This document shows positions 35,275 through 42,953 of a DNA stretch of 45,064 nucleotides, piece after piece. This stretch comes from Pseudoalteromonas sp. H71. Its GTDB lineage: Bacteria; Pseudomonadota; Gammaproteobacteria; Enterobacterales; Alteromonadaceae. Position 1 is the stretch's first letter. Every line of letters begins with the position of its first letter. The translations under genes were made by a program, and so were the position numbers. Where the stretch lies: contig NZ_LODI01000044.1 in NCBI RefSeq assembly GCF_001468485.1, positions 77,641 through 122,704 on the forward strand. Direction: 5' to 3'. The notes under the pieces are model-generated. The model saw nothing but the letters and a program-made list of their open reading frames with translations, was not told where the DNA came from and searched no databases.

Positions 35275-35283
35275 GGAGTAAAT

Positions 35284-37878
35284 ATGATTAACTCAAAGAC
35301 ACCTCAAGCTCAATATCTCAAAGACTATAAAGCCCCTAATTTTTTAATTGATCATACAGACCTAACTTTTGATCTTCAGCCTACAGCTACAACGGTAACA
35401 AGTGTACTTACCTTAACACGTGTTAGTGACGATCAATCACCCCTAATACTTGATGGTATAGATTTACGGTTAATTTCCTTATCGATAGATGCGCTTGAGC
35501 TAACAGATTACAGCGTTATTGATGAACAGCTAGTCATTAATAACCTACCAGAGCATTGTAAATTACGTATTGTGACTGAGATATCTCCTGAGACGAATAC
35601 GTCTTTAGAAGGTCTCTATTTGTCTGGTGGAGCATATTGTACACAGTGTGAGGCACAGGGATTTAGAAAGATAACTTACTACATGGATCGCCCTGATGTG
35701 TTGTCGACGTTTGATGTGACTATTGTTGCAGATTTAAAGTATACACATTTGTTGTCTAATGGTAACCAAGTTGATACCGGTAAGACATCCGATGGCCGTC
35801 ATTTTTCTAAATGGCAAGACCCATTTAAAAAACCAAGCTATTTGTTTGCATTAGTTGCCGGTGATTTTGATGTATCAAAGGATACGTATACAACAAAAAG
35901 TGGTCGAAAAATTGATTTAGCTTTATTTGTAGACAAGGGTAATTTGTCTAAAACACCTCATGCGATGCAATCACTTAAAAAGTCTATGCAATGGGATGAA
36001 GAGCGTTTTAACCTAGAATATGATCTTGATATATATATGATTGTAGCCGTAGATTTTTTCAATATGGGTGCGATGGAAAATAAAGGCCTAAACATATTCA
36101 ATAGTAAATGTGTTTTGGCAAATCAAGAAACAGCAACGGATAAAGATTACCATACTATTGAGTCTATAGTGGGTCATGAATACTTTCATAACTGGACTGG
36201 TAATCGTGTTACCTGCAGAGATTGGTTTCAGTTATCACTTAAAGAGGGGCTAACTGTATTCAGAGATCAAGAATTTAGTAGTGACCTAGGTTCGCGCGCG
36301 CTCAACCGCATTGATGCTGTAAAGGTAATGCGAACTCACCAGTTTAGTGAAGACGCAGGGCCTATGGCGCACCCTATACGGCCTGAAAAAGTTATTGAAA
36401 TGAATAACTTTTATACTGTAACAGTATACGACAAGGGGGCTGAAGTAATAAGAATGATGCATACCTTGCTTGGTGAGGATAACTTCCAAAAAGGTATGGC
36501 CCTTTACTTTAAACGCCATGATGGCCAAGCTGTTACATGTGATGACTTTGTCAGTGCTATGAGTGACGCATCGGGTGTTAATTTAGAGCAATTTAAGCGT
36601 TGGTATAGCCAGGCAGGCACGCCTCGTTTAAATGCTATAGAGCATTACGATAGTGCTTCTAATGTATACACACTAACCATAGAACAAAATGCACCCGTTA
36701 ATCAGCCAGATAACGCACCTTTGCATATCCCATTTGCAATTGAGTTGTTAGACGAATCAGGTAATAGCATCGATCTACAGTACAAAGGCTTAAAAATAAG
36801 TAATGTACTTAATGTTACTGATGCAAAGCAGCGTTATATTTTTGATAATGTGACGTGCAAACCCGTTGCCGTTTTATCAGAAGATTTTTCAGCACCGTGT
36901 ATTTTGACTCAACAAACAACTGAGCTAGAGCTTTTGCATATCATGCGTTTTGCACGAAGTGATTTTTCACGTTGGGATGCACAACAACAATTGTTCATAA
37001 AAGCAGTAAAAACAGCAATTAACTCTGATATACAATTTCAATTGAGTGACGAAATAATTGAAGCCTTGCGTGTGTTGATCGTATCAAAACAAGGCGATTT
37101 AGCGTTAATTGCTGAGCTATTAAAACTTCCTAGCTTTGACACATTAGCTGCTGAATTTGAAATTATTCCTGTTGATGAAATTATTCGCGTTGTAGCACAG
37201 TTCGAAGTGCAAATTGCTACAAGCCTTAATGATGAGCTGACCGCATGTTTTGGTTCATTACATGACGATGGTAGCATAAGTGCTGAAGCGGTTGCTGTGC
37301 GCTCACTACAGCAAATATGCCTGCATTATCTTGCAAAGGTTCCAAGTAAACAAACAGATAAATTTATTAAACGTGCTGCTAGCTCATCAAATATGACCAA
37401 TGTGTTGGGTTCGCTTAGCGCTGTGGTAAAAGCTTCTCATGAGCTTTGTGATGAATTACTGTCGCACTTTGATAGTCAGTGGCGACATGATGTACTTGTC
37501 ATGGACAAATGGTTTGCGCTTCAAGCAATGCAAACTGGTGAAGACGCAATTATTAACATTAAGTCATTATACGAACACCCAAGTTTTGATTTTTCAAATC
37601 CTAATAGAGTGCGTGCTTTAGTCGGTAGCTTTAGTTACTTTAATACTCAGCAATTTCATCGTGTGGACGGGCAAGGGTATGAATTGCTAGGTGATTTACT
37701 TGTTAAGCTTAATGCAATAAATCCACAAAATGCGTCAAGAATGTTAACACCGTTTATGTCTTGGAAGCGTTATGATAAAACACGTTCAGCGCTTATGAAA
37801 ACGCAATTGGAACGTATATCTAATTTAGATGGACTAAGTGACGACTTATTCGAGAAAGTTGAAAAAGCGCTTAATTAA
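35284..37878 (+). CDS. pepN: Aminopeptidase N (M1 family)
   Basis: An 864-residue M1 zinc aminopeptidase, E. coli PepN length (870). Substrate-site GAMEN (262-266) and zinc motif HEYFHNW (His298, Glu299, His302) are intact, at nearly the E. coli positions (297/298/301). The N-terminus (YLKDYKAPNFLIDHTDLTFDL) and the C-terminal superhelix (about 545-864; GQGYELLGDLLVKLNAINPQNASR) match PepN. It removes N-terminal residues from peptides in the cytoplasm. The DUF2835 gene starts at the very next base after the stop. Confidence 0.97.
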   Translation: MINSKTPQAQYLKDYKAPNFLIDHTDLTFDLQPTATTVTSVLTLTRVSDDQSPLILDGIDLRLISLSIDALELTDYSVIDEQLVINNLPEHCKLRIVTEISPETNTSLEGLYLSGGAYCTQCEAQGFRKITYYMDRPDVLSTFDVTIVADLKYTHLLSNGNQVDTGKTSDGRHFSKWQDPFKKPSYLFALVAGDFDVSKDTYTTKSGRKIDLALFVDKGNLSKTPHAMQSLKKSMQWDEERFNLEYDLDIYMIVAVDFFNMGAMENKGLNIFNSKCVLANQETATDKDYHTIESIVGHEYFHNWTGNRVTCRDWFQLSLKEGLTVFRDQEFSSDLGSRALNRIDAVKVMRTHQFSEDAGPMAHPIRPEKVIEMNNFYTVTVYDKGAEVIRMMHTLLGEDNFQKGMALYFKRHDGQAVTCDDFVSAMSDASGVNLEQFKRWYSQAGTPRLNAIEHYDSASNVYTLTIEQNAPVNQPDNAPLHIPFAIELLDESGNSIDLQYKGLKISNVLNVTDAKQRYIFDNVTCKPVAVLSEDFSAPCILTQQTTELELLHIMRFARSDFSRWDAQQQLFIKAVKTAINSDIQFQLSDEIIEALRVLIVSKQGDLALIAELLKLPSFDTLAAEFEIIPVDEIIRVVAQFEVQIATSLNDELTACFGSLHDDGSISAEAVAVRSLQQICLHYLAKVPSKQTDKFIKRAASSSNMTNVLGSLSAVVKASHELCDELLSHFDSQWRHDVLVMDKWFALQAMQTGEDAIINIKSLYEHPSFDFSNPNRVRALVGSFSYFNTQQFHRVDGQGYELLGDLLVKLNAINPQNASRMLTPFMSWKRYDKTRSALMKTQLERISNLDGLSDDLFEKVEKALN

Positions 37879-38100
37879 ATGCTTGAATATTACTTTAATT
37901 TAAGATTGAGCTATAACGACTGCATGGATTACTACCACGGTCGATATAGTTCTGTTCAAGTGGTTGAAGAGGGTGGGAAGTCAATTCGGTTTTCTGCCGA
38001 TCATTTAAGACCGTTTGTTACAAGCTTGGGTGTAAGAGGGCGTTTTAGAATGTTACTCACCCCTGAAAATAAATTTATTCGTATTGAACAAGTGGCTTAG
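37879..38100 (+). CDS. DUF2835-family small protein
   Basis: A 73-residue basic protein fitting the DUF2835 family: YYFNLRLSYNDCMDYYHGRY, SIRFSADHLRPFVTSLGVRG, RFRMLLTPENKFIRIE. Function unknown. Its ATG directly follows the pepN TAA, so it relies on translation coupling from pepN and is part of the same transcript, an arrangement also familiar from related genomes. Confidence 0.85.
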   Translation: MLEYYFNLRLSYNDCMDYYHGRYSSVQVVEEGGKSIRFSADHLRPFVTSLGVRGRFRMLLTPENKFIRIEQVA

Positions 38101-38106
38101 AGCGCT

Positions 38107-38145
38107 ATTTTTATGTTATAAAACCATAAAAATATTGTCTTTTTG
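38107..38145 (+). terminator. AT-rich hairpin after the DUF2835 gene
   Basis: ATTTTTATG (38107-38115) and CATAAAAAT (38125-38133) pair perfectly with a 9-nt loop, followed by ATTGTCTTTTTG. The stem is weak (two G-C pairs at most), so moderate. Confidence 0.45.
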
Positions 38146-38195
38146 TTAATTTCAATTTGTTCTATTGTTAAATAACGTGTATAAATTATCTGGTA

Positions 38196-38222
38196 TGACG
38201 TCTTACCAATACGTAAACGTCA
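38196..38222. promoter_or_regulatory. Dyad upstream of the DUF1302 cluster
   Basis: TGACGT-C-TTAC (38196-38206) is matched by GTAA-ACGTCA (38213-38222) with a 6-bp centre and one bulged base, 132 bp before the DUF1302 start. TGACGT / ACGTCA half sites resemble a dimeric regulator site. No regulator gene is adjacent within the window. Confidence 0.4.
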
Positions 38223-38353
38223 GCTGACACACTATATATATGACAGATTGAATGCGACTATTTGTAATTTATACAATTCGCTTCTATCGTTACGATTACA
38301 CTAAAAACAATAACTTGATCACACAATATGACCCGCGACAGGGGGGAACCACA

Positions 38354-40450
38354 ATGATAAGAAGATCGCTTTTTGTTAAAAACAAAATCGCTATAGGTTT
38401 AGCAGCCGCTAGTTTAGCTTTAACTACAGCAAGTTCACAGGCTGTAACATTTGACGCCGGGGGCTTTGACATAACCTTCGATTCTACATTTTCGTACGGC
38501 CAGAGTATTCGTGTAGAAGATAGAGACTTTGGTTTAATAGGTAAAAGCAATAACCCCGCATTTAATTGGACAGGATACAATCCTGCTGTAAATACTATTT
38601 ATTCTGCGCAAGATGTTTGGGCTCAGCCTGGCTCTTACTCTAATAATGGTGATGCTGGTGACCTTAATTTTGACAGCGGTGATTCGTTTTCAAAATTATT
38701 GAAAGGTACACATGATATTTCAATAAACAAAGACAACTACGGTCTATTCACTCGCTTCATGTATTTTTATGATTTTGCTCTAATGGATGGTGACTTTGCC
38801 TACGCAAATCCTACATCAGGCCAAAGCGTTGATCCTTGTGATGATAAAGACACTAAAAAACAAAGCTGTGCAGATATTCGCTTATTAGACGCGTTTTTTT
38901 GGGCTGACTTTGATTTAAACGAAGGCAAAAACCCATTATCAGTCCGACTTGGCCAACAAGTAGTTAACTGGGGTGAAAGTACACTTATATCTCATGGTAT
39001 AAATGTGAACCCTGTAGATATTGATAGATTGAAAGCGCCAGGCGCAGAGCTCAAAGAAGCATTTATCCCAGTAGGCATGCTTTGGGCATCATTGGGCATT
39101 ACAGATAACATTACCCTTGAGGGTTTTTACCAATACCAATGGCATGAGACTCGCTTGCCAGCTGCGGGAACTTACTTTTCTACCAATGACTTTGCAGCAG
39201 AAAATGGTTACCAACAAAACGTTCAGCTAGGCTTTACGTCTAACCCTGATATAGATGTTGCATTTTTAACTGAAAGTTTAAATAACTTAACTGCAACCTA
39301 TGCTCAAGTAGCTGCGGCTCAGGGTATTGATCCTACAAGTGCAGAAGGCCAAGCTTTACTAGCTAATATGTACCTAGCGCACCCAACCAAGGTTGCACTT
39401 AAAGGTAAAGGTAGTAACGGTAAAACTGAACCAGATGATGGTGGTCAATATGGTTTACGATTAGGCATATTTTTACCCGAGTGGAATGACACTGAAATTG
39501 CGCTTTACCACGTAAATTACCACAGCCGTCGTCCGCTTATTTCAGGGCGTGTATCTAATTTTTCTCAAGCTGCCATTGCACAAGATTTAGCAATGATTTC
39601 TACAACAGAAATCACTGATGATAATGTTGCTGACTTAGTTGCATTTTCTAAAGCTGAGAATGAATACCCTGAAGATATAAAACTTTATGGTGTGAGCTTT
39701 AATACGACGATTGGCGAGACTGCGTTTGCAGGTGAATTTGCTTTTAGACAAGACGAGCCTCTGCAAATTGATGATGTAGAATTACTTTACACAGCAATGC
39801 CTGAACAGCTAGCCGTTGCTGGTATTCGTCCTGATTTTGCCGGTATTTCGCAAATGAGTATTGGTGATGCAATCAGTTCTGTAGGTCCAGGTGAAGTTGC
39901 AAAAGGTTATATTGAACGTGATACGTCACAAATTCAGTTTACTGCAACGCATTTATTTGGCCCGTCATTAGGAGCTGACAGTTGGGCTGTGGTAGGTGAA
40001 GTGGGCGCCGTTAAAATTCACGATATGCCAGATTACGATGAAATGCGTTTAAATGTGTCAGGTACTGGTCGAAGTGGTGTTATCACTGGCCCAGGTACAA
40101 CAGATTACTCAACGTTGCATTTAGGTCTTTCAAATGGTCCTGAAGAAAAGTCGTTTGCCACTGGCTCATCTTGGGGTTATCGACTAATTGCGAAGGGTGA
40201 CTATTTTAACCTTTACAACGGTATCAACTTTTCACCTCGTTTTGTATTTTCACATGACGTAAATGGTAATACACCTGATCCTATGTTCTTGTTCATTGAA
40301 GATCGTAAGTCACTAGGTGCTACTATGAACTTTAACTACCAAAATGCGTGGTCACTTGATGTAAGCTACAACTCATTTTGGGGCGGTGGTGGTGTAAATA
40401 CCTTCTCAGACCGCGATTACGTTTCTTTTAACTTAAAATATTCTATTTAG
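38354..40450 (+). CDS. DUF1302 outer-membrane protein
   Basis: A 698-residue exported protein of the DUF1302 family. I start at the ATG at 38354: GGGGGGAA lies upstream and MIRRSLFVKNKIAIGLAAAS opens a signal peptide ending SSQA. The frame from 38252 only adds unrelated residues. The mature protein has the beta-strand-rich pattern of an outer-membrane barrel (DGGQYGLRLGIFLPEWNDTEIALYHV, LRLGQQ..NWGES at mid-region, last strand DRDYVSFNLKYSI). It contains a CDDKDTKKQSC loop. First gene of a cluster with DUF1329, YCF48-like and RND genes; probably a hydrophobic-substrate channel. Confidence 0.88.
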   Translation: MIRRSLFVKNKIAIGLAAASLALTTASSQAVTFDAGGFDITFDSTFSYGQSIRVEDRDFGLIGKSNNPAFNWTGYNPAVNTIYSAQDVWAQPGSYSNNGDAGDLNFDSGDSFSKLLKGTHDISINKDNYGLFTRFMYFYDFALMDGDFAYANPTSGQSVDPCDDKDTKKQSCADIRLLDAFFWADFDLNEGKNPLSVRLGQQVVNWGESTLISHGINVNPVDIDRLKAPGAELKEAFIPVGMLWASLGITDNITLEGFYQYQWHETRLPAAGTYFSTNDFAAENGYQQNVQLGFTSNPDIDVAFLTESLNNLTATYAQVAAAQGIDPTSAEGQALLANMYLAHPTKVALKGKGSNGKTEPDDGGQYGLRLGIFLPEWNDTEIALYHVNYHSRRPLISGRVSNFSQAAIAQDLAMISTTEITDDNVADLVAFSKAENEYPEDIKLYGVSFNTTIGETAFAGEFAFRQDEPLQIDDVELLYTAMPEQLAVAGIRPDFAGISQMSIGDAISSVGPGEVAKGYIERDTSQIQFTATHLFGPSLGADSWAVVGEVGAVKIHDMPDYDEMRLNVSGTGRSGVITGPGTTDYSTLHLGLSNGPEEKSFATGSSWGYRLIAKGDYFNLYNGINFSPRFVFSHDVNGNTPDPMFLFIEDRKSLGATMNFNYQNAWSLDVSYNSFWGGGGVNTFSDRDYVSFNLKYSI

Positions 40451-40463
40451 GGGTAACATTATT

Positions 40464-41828
40464 ATGCTTAAAAAACCTACCCTCATTGCAGCAGCTTTTG
40501 CTAGCTTGTTTGCAAGTAATGCTGCTTTAGCAAAACTATCAGCTGAAGAAGTTGCACGTTTAGGTCAAGACCTAACTCCTATGGGCGCTGAGAAAGCGGG
40601 TAACGCTGACGGCTCTATTCCTGCGTGGAATAACGGCATTACTGCTGCTCCAGCAGGTTACGAAGCGGGTATGCATCACCTTGACCCTTTCTCAAGTGAC
40701 AAAGTACTTTTTACAATTGACAAAACAAACATCGATAAATACAAGGCAAACCTGAGCCCGGGTCAGATTGCTTTATTTGAGGCTTACCCTGACACGTTTA
40801 AAATGCCAGTGTATGAAACACGCCGATCAGCGTCTTACCCTCAATTTGTTTATGATGCAACCAAAGAGTTTGCACCTACTGCTGAATTGATTGAAGGCGG
40901 TAATGGGATTAAGAACACAGCCATTGGCATTCCATTTCCAATTCCTAAAACAGGTTTAGAAGCAATTTGGAACCATTTACTTCGCTTTAGAGGTGAGTCA
41001 ATTGAGCGTTTTGGTGGTCAAGCAGCACCTACAGCATCAGGTTCTTACAACTATGTTGGTTTTGATGAACAACTACTTGTTAAATACTCTGATCCAAGTG
41101 CGACACCTGCTGAGCTTCAAGACTCAAACATTTTGTTTAAATTTAAACAAAGCGTTACTCAGCCAGCTCGCCTTGCAGGTACAGCCTTATTGGTACATGA
41201 AACGATGGACCAAATATTAACGCCTCGCCAAGCATGGACATATAACTCTGGCCAACGCCGTGTTCGTCGTGCACCAAATGTCGCCTATGATGCACCGGGT
41301 ACAGCAGCAGATAGCTTACGTACTACTGATGACTTTGACATGTTTAATGGCTCGCCAAATCGCTATAATTGGACACTCAAAGGTAAGCAAGAACTTTATG
41401 TTCCATATAATAGCTACAAACTTCACAGTGACAAGCTTGAGTACGATGATATTTTAAAACCAGGTCATATAAATCCTGAGCACACACGTTATGAAAAACA
41501 CCGTGTTTGGGTAGTAGAGGCTAACCTTAAAGATGATACTCGTCACATTTATAAAAAACGTGTGTTTTATATAGATGAAGATAGCTGGCAGGTAACGGTG
41601 ACTGATATTTATGATAACCGTGACCAACTTTACCGTGTAGCAATGGCCTATGGTCTTAACTACTATGAAGTACCTACTCAGTGGAGTACTTTAGAGGTTT
41701 ATCATGATTTGAATTCACGTCGTTACTTAGCTATTGGTTTAGATAATCAAGAAAAAATGTACGATTTCTCAAAATCATTTAATGATAACGAGTTTACATC
41801 TAGCGCATTACGCCGCGCAGGTAGATAA
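40464..41828 (+). CDS. DUF1329 periplasmic protein
   Basis: A 454-residue protein with signal peptide ending ALA (residue 23). It matches DUF1329: KLSAEEVARLGQDLTPMGAEKAGNADGSIPAWNNG at the N-terminus, IAFPFPIP-like IGIPFPIPKTGLEAIWNHL, then KFKQSVTQPARLAGTALLVHE, RRAPNVAYDAPGTAADSLRT and AYGLNYYEVPTQWSTLEVYHDL. I recall a lipoprotein-carrier-like fold for this family, uncertain. It typically accompanies DUF1302 and MMPL-RND genes and may carry a hydrophobic substrate across the periplasm. It is 13 bp after the DUF1302 gene with a GGGGTAA ribosome site. Confidence 0.88.
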   Translation: MLKKPTLIAAAFASLFASNAALAKLSAEEVARLGQDLTPMGAEKAGNADGSIPAWNNGITAAPAGYEAGMHHLDPFSSDKVLFTIDKTNIDKYKANLSPGQIALFEAYPDTFKMPVYETRRSASYPQFVYDATKEFAPTAELIEGGNGIKNTAIGIPFPIPKTGLEAIWNHLLRFRGESIERFGGQAAPTASGSYNYVGFDEQLLVKYSDPSATPAELQDSNILFKFKQSVTQPARLAGTALLVHETMDQILTPRQAWTYNSGQRRVRRAPNVAYDAPGTAADSLRTTDDFDMFNGSPNRYNWTLKGKQELYVPYNSYKLHSDKLEYDDILKPGHINPEHTRYEKHRVWVVEANLKDDTRHIYKKRVFYIDEDSWQVTVTDIYDNRDQLYRVAMAYGLNYYEVPTQWSTLEVYHDLNSRRYLAIGLDNQEKMYDFSKSFNDNEFTSSALRRAGR

Positions 41829-41837
41829 GTTAAAAGT

Positions 41838-41868
41838 AGGCACCTAGTCGCAAGTTAGGTGCCTTTTT
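41838..41868 (+). terminator. Terminator-like hairpin inside the DUF1302/RND cluster
   Basis: AGGCACCTA (41838-41846) and TAGGTGCCT (41856-41864), 9-nt loop, followed by TTTT-CC-TTT. It separates the DUF1302-DUF1329 pair from the YCF48-RND pair, so the two pairs may be expressed at different levels. Confidence 0.75.
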
Positions 41869-41957
41869 CCTTTCTCATCGCGTTTGTCTTTCAACGCAAA
41901 AAACTTTCCTCGTTTACAAAGACAAACACTCCTTTCAGTTCAAGGCGATTAAAATTT

Positions 41958-42953
41958 ATGAAGTATTTGGTATGTGCCAGCCTGATTATAAGCAGTGCAA
42001 GTTTTGCTCAAGATACACCAAAAAACGCAATTAGTGCGCCTAATGCACAAAAAACACTATTAACAGATATTATCAATACAGGTAATGAATTAGTTGCTGT
42101 AGGTAAGCATGGCACAGTAATAAAAAGTGTAAATGGCGAAACTTGGCAACAAGCAAAATTAGTACCTACGCAAGTATTGTTGACCGCTGTCGATTTTAGT
42201 GATGAAAACAACGGTTGGGCATGTGGGCATGATGCCACAATTATTAACACCGTTGATGGGGGGAATAATTGGCAATTACAACAGGTTAAGCCTTCTTTAG
42301 ATAAGCCATGTTTAGACATTTTATTTAAAGATCAATTAGAAGGTTTTGCAGTGGGTGCGTATGGCATGTTTTACCATACGACCGATGGTGGAAAACAATG
42401 GGAAAAGCGATTTTTAGATTCTTTGTTGTTCAGTGAAGACAGAGAGTACTTAAATGACTTAAAAGAAAATGATCCCGAGGGTTACGAAGCAGAAACAGCA
42501 TCAATTTTGCCACATTTTAATCGAATTGAAAAAACCGAAGATGGCTTAATGCTTGTTGGTGAGATGGGTTTATTAGCTCGAAGCACGGATAACGGCAACA
42601 CGTGGCAGCGTCTTGAAGAAATATACCCAGGCTCTTTCTTCGCATTTAATTCAGATAATAACCAAGAGGTGGTTGCTGGGCTTAGAGGTAATGTATACAG
42701 CAAGCAGCGCGATGAAAAAGAATGGCTTCACCTTGAGAGCAGTAAAGCCGCTACTATAAATAGCATTATTAATTACAATGACGAGCAGTGGTTAATGTTA
42801 GCAAACAGTGGGGTGATTTTTCACTTACAAGATGGGTTGTTAAATTATGAGCAACTTGCCGACGGTAAAGCGATACTTGATGGTGTAATTAAAAATAATA
42901 AATTGGTAATGGCTACTGAAGATGGCATTAAAGTGAAGGAGTTGACCCCTTAA
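41958..42953 (+). CDS. YCF48-like beta-propeller protein
   Basis: A 331-residue exported protein; the ATG at 41958 begins signal peptide MKYLVCASLIISSASFA. The upstream frame to 41859 crosses the terminator and is rejected. Repeats of the YCF48/BNR type are visible: VAVGKHGTVIKSVNGETW, NGWACGHDATIINTVDGGNNW, EGFAVGAYGMFYHTTDGGKQW and LLARSTDNGNTW. In cyanobacteria YCF48 helps assemble photosystem II; in heterotrophs like this one such proteins sit beside RND genes and probably act as assembly or substrate-binding partners. The stop overlaps the RND start (TAATG). Confidence 0.88.
   Translation: MKYLVCASLIISSASFAQDTPKNAISAPNAQKTLLTDIINTGNELVAVGKHGTVIKSVNGETWQQAKLVPTQVLLTAVDFSDENNGWACGHDATIINTVDGGNNWQLQQVKPSLDKPCLDILFKDQLEGFAVGAYGMFYHTTDGGKQWEKRFLDSLLFSEDREYLNDLKENDPEGYEAETASILPHFNRIEKTEDGLMLVGEMGLLARSTDNGNTWQRLEEIYPGSFFAFNSDNNQEVVAGLRGNVYSKQRDEKEWLHLESSKAATINSIINYNDEQWLMLANSGVIFHLQDGLLNYEQLADGKAILDGVIKNNKLVMATEDGIKVKELTP

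Noticed and set aside
41859..41957. Longer start for the YCF48-like protein
   Set aside because: The added 33 residues begin in a terminator hairpin and would hide the clear signal peptide that begins at 41958.
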